Shown here piece by piece: positions 7,977-16,906 of a stretch of 64,000 bases of DNA (positions are counted from its first letter, which is position 1; each line of letters opens with the position of its first letter). A program made the position numbers and the translations under genes. The notes under the pieces were generated by a model. That model ran no database searches and was not told where the DNA came from. It saw nothing but the letters and a program-made list of their open reading frames with translations. This DNA comes from Beijerinckiaceae bacterium (GTDB lineage Bacteria; Pseudomonadota; Alphaproteobacteria; Rhizobiales; Beijerinckiaceae): assembly GCA_024304885.1 (NCBI GenBank), contig JALJOM010000006.1:1-64000 (forward strand), read 5' to 3'.

Positions 7977-8346
7977 GGCCGCGGCAGGGGAGACTCGTTC
8001 TCGAGGCCGTCGGCCCAAGCCTGGACCGCCTCATGGTGCGGGCAAACCGCGGCCAGTCGTGATCATCCAGGACGACAGCTTCTATGGCACGGACAGGGTC
8101 ACGATCTGCGCCTTCACCACGAACCCGACGGACGCACCCTTGTTTCGTCTGGCGGTCATGCCGAATGCGCAAAACGGTCTCGAATCACCCGGCCGCCTGA
8201 TGGTCGACAAGATCACCACTGCCCCGAAAACCAAGATCGGCGCGCACGTCGGCCGGCTCGGCACCGAGGACCTCTTGCGGCTCGATCGCGCGATCTTCGT
8301 CTTTCTCGGACTTGCGGGCGCCCCGAGAGCAACTCGGGAGCCGTGA
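7975..8346 (+). pseudogene. PemK/MazF-family toxin remnant, frameshifted at the N-terminus
   Basis: From about 8037 the frame reads GKPRPVVIIQDDSFYGTDRV, then CAFTTNPTDAPLFRLAVMP and GRLMVDKITTAPKTKIGAHV, an excellent match to alphaproteobacterial PemK/MazF mRNA interferases. Intact members begin near MKRGDIWT, a short stretch before the GKPRP motif. Here a matching AWTAS occurs one frame over just before 8037, so a single-base shift breaks the N-terminus. The in-frame ATG at 7975 gives an unrelated arginine-rich start. No antitoxin gene precedes it. Probably inactive. Confidence 0.6.
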
Positions 8347-8742
8347 GCACGGGAAGGGCAGGGGACCGCGGCGTCCGCGCGTGACGCGCGCGTCGTCGCA
8401 CCAATTCCCCGAATTCTCACCCGAAAATCCGCCCCCGAGGGCCTTTTCGGGCCGTTTTCGCCTCTCCCTCGGGAATCGCGGGCCCGGAAGGCGGATCTCG
8501 GCCTCGCAATCCGAAACCCAGTCCCGCTCCAGCCCCCGACGATACTATCGCCACGGCGCGCGCCGAGCGGCAAATTTCGGCGCGCCAGCGTGTCCTTGCC
8601 GGGCCGGGGGAACCAAAATTCTGGTCTCTCGCGTCGAAATTTCGCGTCCGAAGGCCCGGTTCGGGGACGACTCTCGCAATTTCCGGTCATTTGACTACGA
8701 AAAAATGAGAACATATAATGAACATATGGCGAGATCCCCCTA
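8347..8742. other. Intergenic, no gene seen
   Basis: About 400 bp without a supportable frame. The last 60 bases before the dif-like site are conspicuously AT-rich (acatataatgaacatatgg), unlike the GC-rich flanks. Confidence 0.5.
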
Positions 8743-8771
8743 GTGTCCGATAATCCAACCTTATCGGACAC
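8743..8771. other. dif-like tyrosine-recombinase core site
   Basis: Two perfectly inverted 11-bp arms, gtgtccgataa and ttatcggacac, are separated by a 7-bp spacer (tccaacc). Inverted 11-bp arms around a 6-8 bp spacer, with ATAA and TTAT at the inner ends, is the layout of Xer/dif and plasmid resolution sites. No T-run follows, so a terminator is unlikely. The tyrosine recombinase at 3960-5021 is the natural candidate enzyme; this pairing is inference. Confidence 0.55.
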
Positions 8772-8847
8772 GGCACAAGCCAGACAGGCGCGGCGGATCG
8801 TGGCCTTTATACTGGCAGAAAGCGCCGTCTCGTGCTAAGCTTCCCGC

Positions 8848-10233
8848 ATGATTCTCCTGAGTTCACCGAAGGACGCCGACCCCGCGCCCGCGAACCCTCC
8901 CGAGGACGAAATTCCGCTCGGGCGCGGGCTCCCGGACGCCCGCGCGGAGCCCGAAGAGGCCCTCGGCGACATCCCCGAGCCTTCGGCGAAGGGGCAGCGA
9001 CGCCGCGCCGGCAAGCCCACGATCGGCGTAGGGCGCGACAGCGCGGCCGCTGTTTTCATTGCGCCGTTTCCGAGCTGGGCTCGGGGTGCTGGGTCGCAGC
9101 ACTCCGAGAAGAGACCCCGCCAAGGAGCGGACGAGGAGTTTTGCGCGCCAATAGTCCGAGGGGAAGGGACAGAGGCCAGGGGTTTAGTCGAACGAAGTTC
9201 GACGGAACGGCTGCTCGAGGGACGGACGCTCGGAGGTCCTGCGGGGCCGAGCGCGGGGGGACTCACGGCGCGGAGTCTCGAGCCACCGGAGGAGGGGAGG
9301 GGGCTCCGAGACTCCGCCGCGCGCGACGTGGATGCAGGCGCGGCCGATGCCCTCGACGCCGCATTCCTGGCCGGCGCGGCCCTCGCCGCCCTCGACCCGA
9401 TCCTGCGCGCCGAGGTGTCCTGGCGCGGCTGCTGGGGTGCCCGCCTCGCGCTTACGGCCGCTGCCGCCTCCGCCCGTCTCCTCGGCCGCGCCGAGGACGA
9501 ATCGGCGCTCCGCGATGCCTTCGCACTGCGCCGGCCCGGCGACGATCCGGGCCCCGCCGGACGCCTCCTCGTCGCCTGGCGACTGATGGCCGGCCGGCGC
9601 CCCGATCTTGTCTTCGCCATGGAGACCGCGGAACAGATCACTGGCAACCTGGGCCTGCCGCCTGGCGTGCCCCTCGCCGAGATCATCGAGCATTCGGCTG
9701 CGCTCGCGCACAGCGGTCGGCCGGCGGTTTTCGCCGCCGCGGACGCCGCCGCGTTCGTCGCCAAGAGTCTCGAGCCCGCTCGCGAGCGCGAGACGGAACT
9801 ATTGGCTTATCTCCTCGCCGACGCGGTACTGGCCTCGCGGTTGCGATGGCCCGTGTTCGTGCCGCTCCTCGCCGGCGACGTGCTCCGTCCATCGCTGCGC
9901 AAAGGTCCACAGGGAAAGCGCGCCCGACCCGGTGACCCCGATTGGGCAGAGGCCTGTTGCCTCGCCTATGCCCGCGCCGCGGAATCCGCACATGACCGCG
10001 CCCGCGATCTCGCCCGCCGCGCGGACAAGCTCGAGGCCGCACTCCCGAGTCTCCGCGCGAAGGGTGCCGAGGCCGCGGTGGCGAATCTTCTCGGGGAGGA
10101 CGCGGTCGGCGCTTCGATGCGCCCGGGACATCTCTCCGAGCGCGCGGCCCGCCGCCTGTTCGATCGGCTCGTCTCCTTGGGCGCGCTGCGCGAGCTCACC
10201 GGGCGACCGACGTTTCGGCTCTACGGGCTTTAA
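8848..10233 (+). CDS. DUF1403 family protein
   Basis: A 461-residue protein of unknown function. The segment from about residue 170 (AAFLAGAALAALDPI) through RPGDDPGPAGRLLVAWRLM to the end matches the DUF1403 pattern found on many alphaproteobacterial plasmids beside scpB. The usual N-terminal PFPSWA segment is at about residue 73 but is separated from AAFLAG by roughly 90 low-complexity residues, and about 70 further residues precede it. The front of the gene may therefore carry an insertion, or translation may start later. The gene ends 2 bp before scpB, implying one transcript. Confidence 0.75.
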   Translation: MILLSSPKDADPAPANPPEDEIPLGRGLPDARAEPEEALGDIPEPSAKGQRRRAGKPTIGVGRDSAAAVFIAPFPSWARGAGSQHSEKRPRQGADEEFCAPIVRGEGTEARGLVERSSTERLLEGRTLGGPAGPSAGGLTARSLEPPEEGRGLRDSAARDVDAGAADALDAAFLAGAALAALDPILRAEVSWRGCWGARLALTAAAASARLLGRAEDESALRDAFALRRPGDDPGPAGRLLVAWRLMAGRRPDLVFAMETAEQITGNLGLPPGVPLAEIIEHSAALAHSGRPAVFAAADAAAFVAKSLEPARERETELLAYLLADAVLASRLRWPVFVPLLAGDVLRPSLRKGPQGKRARPGDPDWAEACCLAYARAAESAHDRARDLARRADKLEAALPSLRAKGAEAAVANLLGEDAVGASMRPGHLSERAARRLFDRLVSLGALRELTGRPTFRLYGL

Positions 10234-10235
10234 CG

Positions 10236-10946
10236 ATGCGGCGGCGCTCCAAGAAAGCCGAGGATCGAGACCCTCTCGAAGCAGATCTCGAAGATCTGCC
10301 GCCGGAGCTGCGCTGGCGCGAATGGATGGGCCGGGTCGAGGCGGTCGTCTTCGCCTCACCCCATCCCGTGCCAAGGGAAACTCTTGCCGCGCTCATCGGA
10401 AAAGACTGCAACCTCGATCTCCTCATCGAGGACATCCGTACGGAACTCCAAGCGCGCCCCTACGAGCTCGTCTGCGTCGCCGGCGGCTATCAGCACCGCA
10501 CCCGGGCGAAATTCGCTGGAGCGATCCGGGCCTCGGGCAAGGTACAAGCGAGCCCCGGCCTCTCGAAATGGGAATCCCTCGTCCTCGCCGCGGTGGCGTA
10601 CTTTCAGCCGCTGACCCGGGCGGATTTGGGGGAGATTTTCGCCCGCGAGGTCAGCCGCGATCTCATCGCGGCGCTCCGCGCCGACGGGCTGATTTCCGCC
10701 GGGCCGCGGAGCCCGAGGCCCGGCGCGCCCTATACCTATGTGACGACACGGAGATTTCTGGAAATGTACGGCTTCGAGAGCCTGCACGACCTCCCCGACA
10801 TGGAAGCGCTCCAGGACGCCGGCCTTCTCGGGAACGCCGACCGCGACAAGGGGCTCGCTGGGCTCAGAGCTGATCTCGCCGTGGCTGGCGAAGACGACGG
10901 CGTCCCGACGGAATGGGACGGCTCCGGTCGCGAGGCCGCGGACTAG
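10236..10946 (+). CDS. scpB: SMC-Scp complex subunit ScpB-like protein
   Basis: A 236-residue ScpB-type winged-helix protein. The family features are WREWMGRVEAVVFASPHPVP at the start of the first winged helix, YELVCVAGGYQHRTRAKFA in the middle and YTYVTTRRFLEMYGFESLHD in the second winged helix. Chromosomal ScpB works with ScpA and Smc in condensation. Plasmid copies beside DUF1403 have no scpA or smc neighbour and none is present here, so it may borrow the host complex or act alone. The start ATG follows the DUF1403 stop by 2 bp. Confidence 0.85.
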   Translation: MRRRSKKAEDRDPLEADLEDLPPELRWREWMGRVEAVVFASPHPVPRETLAALIGKDCNLDLLIEDIRTELQARPYELVCVAGGYQHRTRAKFAGAIRASGKVQASPGLSKWESLVLAAVAYFQPLTRADLGEIFAREVSRDLIAALRADGLISAGPRSPRPGAPYTYVTTRRFLEMYGFESLHDLPDMEALQDAGLLGNADRDKGLAGLRADLAVAGEDDGVPTEWDGSGREAAD

Positions 10947-11056
10947 CCGAACCACTTCCCATGCCGGGCCGGGCGCGGATCCCGCTCGGGTTCGGGACCA
11001 GGTGCGATTTGGGTTCTCGGAGATCGGACGATAGAATGACATCCGTGGAGGGACTC

Positions 11057-11752
11057 ATGCCGGACGTTCTCGAAAGGCCGTCTACGCCGACGCGGCATCG
11101 GCTCGATGTCGAGGCCTATTACAAGATGGCCGAGACCGGGATCCTCAAAGAACCGAAGCATCTCGAGCTGATCGACGGCCAGATCATGGAACGATTTCCC
11201 GTACAGACACGCCATAGGCTGGATGTCGACGCCTACTACAAGATGGCGGAGATCGGGATTCTGAGACGCACCGATCGTGTCGAGCTGATCGACGGGGACA
11301 TTATCGACATGCCGCCGATCGGAAGCCCTCATGCTGGTGTCGTGAAGCGGCTTACACAGCAGTTCGCCCGTGCAGTGGCCGATGGGCTCGTGATTCTGTC
11401 CGTGCAAGATCCCTTGCGGCTCACCCCCTATAACGAGCCCGAGCCCGATCTCATGCTCTTACGACCGCGCGCGGACAGCTATACAGAGGGCCATCCGACC
11501 GCGGCCGATGTCCTGCTCCTCGTCGAAGTCGCCGACAGCTCGCTCGCCTATGATTGTAGCGTCAAGCTTCCGCTATACGGGAAATTCGGAGTTCCGGAGG
11601 TCTGGATCGTCGACATCTCCGGCGCGGCGATCGACGTTCATCGCGAGCCGAAAGACGGTGACTATGCCGCGCGGGAGAAACACTCCAGCGGAGTGCTCTC
11701 GCCGTCCCTGGTTTCGGGGGTTACGATCGACATCGCGGCGCTCTTCGCGTGA
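11057..11752 (+). CDS. Uma2-family putative restriction-endonuclease-fold protein with duplicated N-terminus
   Basis: About 231 residues from the ATG at 11057, which has a clear ribosome-binding site (ggaggg). Residues 10-50 and 54-94 repeat each other: RHRLDVEAYYKMAETGIL/HLELIDGQI and RHRLDVDAYYKMAEIGIL/RVELIDGDI. Family members carry this segment once. The rest shows the Uma2 PD-(D/E)XK-like core: EPEPDLMLL, VLLLVEVADSSLAYDCSVKL and YGKFGVPEVWIVD. The biochemical function of the family is not established. An in-frame ATG at 11036 lacks a good site. Confidence 0.8.
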   Translation: MPDVLERPSTPTRHRLDVEAYYKMAETGILKEPKHLELIDGQIMERFPVQTRHRLDVDAYYKMAEIGILRRTDRVELIDGDIIDMPPIGSPHAGVVKRLTQQFARAVADGLVILSVQDPLRLTPYNEPEPDLMLLRPRADSYTEGHPTAADVLLLVEVADSSLAYDCSVKLPLYGKFGVPEVWIVDISGAAIDVHREPKDGDYAAREKHSSGVLSPSLVSGVTIDIAALFA

Positions 11753-11937
11753 GATGCGCCATAGCCTCGGCCGATCCTGCGATCGGCCCCGTCCAAATCC
11801 AGCGGCTCGCGCACGCGGGAAATTTTGTTAATTGTCGAGAACCCGTTCGCTTTGCAGGCTTGGCCTGGACCACCGCGAAAGGCCGTTCAGCTCATGTATT
11901 GAACCAGACGAATTGCCGATAGAGAAGGTCATGAACA

Positions 11938-12129
11938 ATGGGTGACAGATCGACGGCAGAGAAAGAAGGGCACAAACCGGTGGCTGATCCTGCGACCCTG
12001 GCCATCATCGCCGCCGAGCGGCAGCGCTGTATCGACCGCGTGCTGACCTACGCGGCGCTTCGGGATCAGGCCGCCGTCAATCTCGATAGTGCGGCGAGCG
12101 GTACCGGTCCCGAGAAACCGAGCGAATGA
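11938..12129 (+). CDS. Small hypothetical protein, possibly truncated
   Basis: A 63-residue frame (DPATLAIIAAERQRCIDRVL is the helical core) ending at a TGA at 12127. Immediately after the stop the same frame continues from a GTG at 12130 for 25 codons (VAERARMQAEVARDIARFLA), which looks like protein sequence of similar character. This suggests a longer ancestral helical protein interrupted by a nonsense codon. The ribosome-binding site is weak (agaagg about 11 bases upstream). No family recognised. Confidence 0.35.
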   Translation: MGDRSTAEKEGHKPVADPATLAIIAAERQRCIDRVLTYAALRDQAAVNLDSAASGTGPEKPSE

Positions 12130-12207
12130 GTGGCGGAGCGCGCGCGAATGCAAGCGGAGGTAGCGCGCGACATCGCCCGCTTTTTAGCCGAGGCGACAAA
12201 GGCCTGA

Positions 12208-12574
12208 GCCACCGATCCGAGAACGGGACCGGAGTAGCCGTGCGGCCCCCCCGGTGCACGGCTCCCAAGAAGCCACGAAGTGTCCGCCCGCGAGGCGACG
12301 GCCATGGCCGGACAATCGAGCGGCCTAATATGCACGCTGACGGCGGCGACCGCGTCTATTCTTGCCGAAGGGACAATGCGACTGTGAGGAGCGTCGGTGT
12401 CTCGCCGTTTCTACCGGAACTGAGCCACGAAGTGGCATCGGCAAAGGTTGTTACCCAGCATGTCCGGTCGGCGGCCAAGGCGTGTGAACGCCGGTTTCAC
12501 CTCAACGAGATGCGCACGACCGAACTTTGCTATACGACTGATGACTGTTAGTTTCTTGTAAGTGGCGGACGAGG
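12208..12574. other. Intergenic region upstream of the BREX operon
   Basis: No convincing gene. It must contain the promoter for pglW, but no clear -35/-10 pair or operator repeat could be picked out by eye. Confidence 0.4.
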
Positions 12575-15500
12575 ATGCACGAGCGTCGCTGGACTTCTAT
12601 CAGCCAGTCGGCCTTCGAGTGGGAGCGGGAGGCGCTCGACTTCCTCCGCGCGCACCTTCCGGACACCGAGCCGTGGCGCGCCTGGTCGAACTTCGAGTTC
12701 ATCGACGACGAGGGACGCGTCAACGAGGTAGATGCCCTCGTCCTGACACCGGTCGGGCTCGTCCTGATCGAGGTGAAGTCGCGCCCCGGTACCTTGCGCG
12801 GCGATGCCTATAGCTGGGCCTGGACGACGGAGGGAGCCCCGTTCATCACCGACAATCCCCTACCGTTGGCCAATAGGAAGGCGAAGCGGCTCGCGTCCGT
12901 GCTCGGCCGCCAGGAGGCGCTGGCGGTGGGGAGGGTTTCCCGGGTGAAGCCCTGGGTCGAACCGCTCGTGTTTCTTTCCAAGGTCCAAAAGTCACCTTCC
13001 CTCGACCCGGGCACGGCAAAACGGGTCGTGTTGCGCGGGCGGCCCCGTGATCCCGATGACGATGGCGTCATCGGCACGCTCCTGCGTGCGGGCGAGTTCG
13101 GGCTGGGCCGGCGGACGTTCGAGCCAGCGATGGTGCGGGCCGTGGTGCGTGCGATCGAGCAGGCCGGCGTCCGCCCCCCCGGCATGGGCCGCCGCGTCGG
13201 TGACTACGAGCTGGGGCAGCTTCTCGGCGAAGGCAGCAACTGGCAAGACTTCGCAGCCCGGCACGCGGCGACCGGCGTCGGCCGTCGAGTGCGGATCTAT
13301 CCTTACGCGCGCGCCGCCACGCCGGAAGCACGCGACCGCCTGGCGCGAACCGCCAAGCGTGAAGCCAGTATTCTCGAAGGCGTCGAGCACGCCGGCATCC
13401 AGCGCGTCCTGGATTATCGAGAAGCGGAGCTCGGCCCCGCCCTCGTGTTCGAGCACGACCCCAAGGCGCTGCGTCTCGACCGCTTCCTGGGGCAGCGGCT
13501 GGTGAACCTGGATCTCGGTCAGCGCCTCGCGCTCGTCCGACAGCTCGGCGAAGCCATGGCCTATGCCCACGGTAAGCGGCTCTACCACCGCGGCCTCGCC
13601 CCCCAGAGTGTCCTCGTGCGCGACCCGGAGAGCAATAATCCCCGCCTGCAGGTGACCAACTGGCAGGTCGCCAGCCGCGGGGAGGGTAGTACCGCGGGCG
13701 CGGCGATGACGGCGGGCACAGAGCATGTCGAGGACCACCTGGGCGACCCCGCCAGAGTCTACCTCGCGCCGGAAGCCACGACCGCCGGCGACGAGGGGTC
13801 CGCGCGTGTCGATGTCTTTTCCCTCGGCGCGATTGCCTACCACATCTTCACGGGGCGCCCGCCTGCCACCGACCCGCTCGACCTGCCTGCCCGATTGCGT
13901 GATGGCAACGGTCTCCTGATCTCCGGAGCTATGAACGGCGTGGGTCGCTGGCTCGAAGAGCTGGTCCGCGCAGCCACGGCGCCGGTCGTCCGCGACCGGC
14001 CGCGCGATGCGCGCGAGTTCCTCGAGTATTTGGCCGAAGCAGAGGGAGAGGCGGCTCCGCCGGAGCCCGCCTCCGCCCCGACTGTTGCCGATCTGGCCAC
14101 GGCCAACCCCGGCGACCGCCTCGATGAAGACCTTATACTCAAGAAACGGCTCGGGCGCGGCGGCAGCGCGGATGCCCTCCTCGTCGAGCGCGATGGCTCG
14201 GGAGAGGAGCTTGTCCTCAAGGTCGCGACCAACGATGTCCACGCCGACCGCATCCGCGCCGAGGCGGACGTTCTACGACGGCTGCATCACCAGAACATCG
14301 TCCGGTTTGTGGCCGATACCGTCGTCGCGGGCCGTCCCGCCATCCTTATGGAGCGGGCCGGCGACCGCACGCTCGCCCAGTGGATCCGCGGCGGTGATCC
14401 GTTATCGCTCGACCTCATGCGGCGCTTCGGCGAGCACCTCCTGTCCGCGACGGAATACCTGGAGCAGGAAGGCATCGCCCATCGCGACGTGAAGCCGGAC
14501 AATATCGGGATCGCCAAGGTCGCCGGAAGCGGCGCCTACCGCCTCGTCATGTTCGACTTCTCGCTGTCGCGGACCCCACTCGAGACCATCACCGCCGGCA
14601 CGAGACCCTACCTCGACCCCTTCCTCTCCGACCGCCGACCGCTCCGGTGGGACCTCCATGCAGAACGCTACGCCGTCGCCGTCACCCTGCACGAGATGCT
14701 CACCGGCTCGCCACCGGTCTTCGGCGACGGCCTGACCGATCCACGCCTCACCGAGGACGAGGCGACCATCCTGATCGAGCGCTTCGACCCATCGCTTCGC
14801 GACGGACTGGCCGCGTTCTTCGCGCGCGCCCTGCGGCGCGATCCCGTGGAGCGTTTCGGCAATGCCGAGGAAATGCTGCGCGCCTGGCGTCAAGCGTTCG
14901 AGTCTCTCGACCGCCGCAGCGAGACCGCCGATGGCATCGAGGTCATAGCACGGCGCCTCGATCGCAGCAGCAGCATAGCCGAGGTCGGCTACGGGGTCGA
15001 GGCGAGCGCGGTCCTGGACCAGATGGGCATTCACAATGTCCAGCAACTTCTGGCGGTGCCGCGCCAGAATTTCCGCTACCTGACCGGCGTGGGTGATCGC
15101 ATCCGAAAGGAGATCCGCGAGCGGGCGAAACGCCTCGCCCAGCTGCGTCCGGACCTGATTCCTGGCGGCATCACGTCGGACGATGGCGTCCGTGTCAGCG
15201 TCGACCGCTTGGCGGAGCAGCTCCTTCCCCGGCGTGCCGCGGGCGACGAGCATCCCGAGGACCGCATCCTCGCCTATTATCTCGGCATCGACGACGACGC
15301 GCCGCCCTGGCCCGGCGCGGGTGAGGCCGCGGCAGCCGTGGGGACGGCTCGCAGTGCCGTAGCCGATGCCCTCGAAGTCGCACGCGAGCGCTGGCACAAG
15401 TCCGCCGATCTGAACGGGGTCAGGGCGGAGATCGATACCCTCCTCACGGCGGCGGGCGGTGTCGCCTCACTGGACGAGCTCGCCGTCCAATTGCTCGCCT

Positions 15501-16735
15501 CGAGGGGCTCGGTCGAGGATGACGAGCGGCAACGGTTGCGCCGTGCCCGGGCGACGATCCGGGCGGCGGTCGAGCTGGAAGCTTCGGTCACCACTATCCG
15601 CTTTGTAGGCTACGGCGGTGCCGACAGCCTCCCGCCATTGCTCGCCAGCTCTCCGGAAGGGGCCGAATATGCGCGGAGTCTCGCGCGTCTGATAGATAGG
15701 CTGGTTGCGGAGGACCAGCTGCCCTCTCCAGCTCGCGTGGAGGAGGAGCTCGGCCTGGTTCCGATTCCCGAGGGCGCCAACGCCCTGGCCACCGAACGAC
15801 GGCTGCGCCTCGCTGTCGCGGCATCCCGCAGCTCCGCTCTGTCCACGCGAGGGGAGCTCTACCCGCGCGGCCTCGCGCCTCTCCTGGCGCTGCGCCTCAG
15901 CCTCGGTGCACTCGCCGGGGCCGATGTCCTCCGCGAGCAGGACATCCGCAACCGGGTTCGGGGCCGCTTCAAAGAGTCAGCGCCGCTGCCGCCACGGCCC
16001 GAGCTCGACGCCTTGCTGGAGGAGGCCGGCGCCAACAGGATCTGGCGGGAGCCGTCCGACGGCGAAGCCGGCTATTACAGCCGCACCGCCACGGCAGCCG
16101 ACAGCGGTTCGTCCATTTTCGTTCGTCACCCCACCTATGCGGCCGCGCCGGGGGCGACGCCCGAGGTGCTCGACGCCCGCGCCATCGAGGACAGGATTTC
16201 CTATGCCGCCGAGCGCGGCATCTTCCTAGCCGTGACCGTCGAGCCGCGCCGGGCCCGCGACGCGGAGATCGAGCTGCTCCGCCGCTTCCCGCGCGAGCTT
16301 GTGAGCCTGGAGCGCCTGATGCTCCGCGCCATGCGGGCCGAGGCCGAGACGCGGCAGGTGCAATGGCCGAAGGCGCTGGCGGCCGACGCCGCCGGGCCGG
16401 GCAGCTCCGACTTCAAGAAGCTGCTCCACCTTGCCGCCAAGGCGGCGCCGCGGGTCCGGGAGGAAGTGCTCGGCCTGCGCTCCCCGGCGATGCTCACCCG
16501 GCCGGGCCTCCTCGCCCGCTACGATCTCATGGAAATGCTAGTTGCTTTCTCGCAGGCCTCCGGGGCAGCCGGTAGCCCTCCGAGCCTCTGGCTGCTGATC
16601 CCGCAGGCGGCGCAGGGGCTGCCGCAGATCGACGGCACTGTCCTGCCGGTGATCTCCGCGGCCAATTGGGCACACCTGACCGACCCATGGCTGGCCAATG
16701 CCCATCGCGCCGGTGGCGGACGCAGCGCGGCCTGA
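12575..16735 (+). CDS. pglW: BREX-2 serine/threonine kinase PglW (NERD plus two kinase-like domains)
   Basis: A 1386-residue protein. An N-terminal NERD nuclease-like domain carries NEVDALVLTPVGLVLIEVKS near residues 50-69 (Asp53, Glu66, Lys68). It is followed by a first kinase-like domain (about 205-480) and a second kinase domain (about 520-795). In the first, the HRD loop reads HRGLAP and the DFG position reads NWQ, so it lacks the catalytic residues. In the second, HRDVKPDN is intact and the metal loop reads DFS. The long C-terminal part has no recognised domain. In characterised Pgl/BREX-2 systems PglW is an autophosphorylating kinase required for phage protection. It leads the gene block and is separated from pglX by about 170 bp. 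Confidence 0.93.
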   Translation: MHERRWTSISQSAFEWEREALDFLRAHLPDTEPWRAWSNFEFIDDEGRVNEVDALVLTPVGLVLIEVKSRPGTLRGDAYSWAWTTEGAPFITDNPLPLANRKAKRLASVLGRQEALAVGRVSRVKPWVEPLVFLSKVQKSPSLDPGTAKRVVLRGRPRDPDDDGVIGTLLRAGEFGLGRRTFEPAMVRAVVRAIEQAGVRPPGMGRRVGDYELGQLLGEGSNWQDFAARHAATGVGRRVRIYPYARAATPEARDRLARTAKREASILEGVEHAGIQRVLDYREAELGPALVFEHDPKALRLDRFLGQRLVNLDLGQRLALVRQLGEAMAYAHGKRLYHRGLAPQSVLVRDPESNNPRLQVTNWQVASRGEGSTAGAAMTAGTEHVEDHLGDPARVYLAPEATTAGDEGSARVDVFSLGAIAYHIFTGRPPATDPLDLPARLRDGNGLLISGAMNGVGRWLEELVRAATAPVVRDRPRDAREFLEYLAEAEGEAAPPEPASAPTVADLATANPGDRLDEDLILKKRLGRGGSADALLVERDGSGEELVLKVATNDVHADRIRAEADVLRRLHHQNIVRFVADTVVAGRPAILMERAGDRTLAQWIRGGDPLSLDLMRRFGEHLLSATEYLEQEGIAHRDVKPDNIGIAKVAGSGAYRLVMFDFSLSRTPLETITAGTRPYLDPFLSDRRPLRWDLHAERYAVAVTLHEMLTGSPPVFGDGLTDPRLTEDEATILIERFDPSLRDGLAAFFARALRRDPVERFGNAEEMLRAWRQAFESLDRRSETADGIEVIARRLDRSSSIAEVGYGVEASAVLDQMGIHNVQQLLAVPRQNFRYLTGVGDRIRKEIRERAKRLAQLRPDLIPGGITSDDGVRVSVDRLAEQLLPRRAAGDEHPEDRILAYYLGIDDDAPPWPGAGEAAAAVGTARSAVADALEVARERWHKSADLNGVRAEIDTLLTAAGGVASLDELAVQLLASRGSVEDDERQRLRRARATIRAAVELEASVTTIRFVGYGGADSLPPLLASSPEGAEYARSLARLIDRLVAEDQLPSPARVEEELGLVPIPEGANALATERRLRLAVAASRSSALSTRGELYPRGLAPLLALRLSLGALAGADVLREQDIRNRVRGRFKESAPLPPRPELDALLEEAGANRIWREPSDGEAGYYSRTATAADSGSSIFVRHPTYAAAPGATPEVLDARAIEDRISYAAERGIFLAVTVEPRRARDAEIELLRRFPRELVSLERLMLRAMRAEAETRQVQWPKALAADAAGPGSSDFKKLLHLAAKAAPRVREEVLGLRSPAMLTRPGLLARYDLMEMLVAFSQASGAAGSPPSLWLLIPQAAQGLPQIDGTVLPVISAANWAHLTDPWLANAHRAGGGRSAA

Positions 16736-16906
16736 GACGGCGGCAAACGGAATGTCGATGCCTACGGTTGGTGGAGGCGCTAACCCGCGCGGAGATTGCT
16801 TTGAGCTCCGCCGCCTGAGACACAGGTGAGGCAAGAAACGGGTTAGTCGCCGGCGTGTCGCGGCGCCTGCTTGCTGTGAATGAGAAGGCAAAGGGACGGC
16901 CGGGCT

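Noticed and set aside
8743-8771. Inverted repeat read as a rho-independent terminator
   Set aside because: No T-run follows and the arm and spacer lengths fit a recombinase core site better.
12126-12551. Plus-strand frame of 141 codons upstream of pglW
   Set aside because: Arginine- and glycine-rich composition with no domain and no ribosome-binding site; probably not coding.
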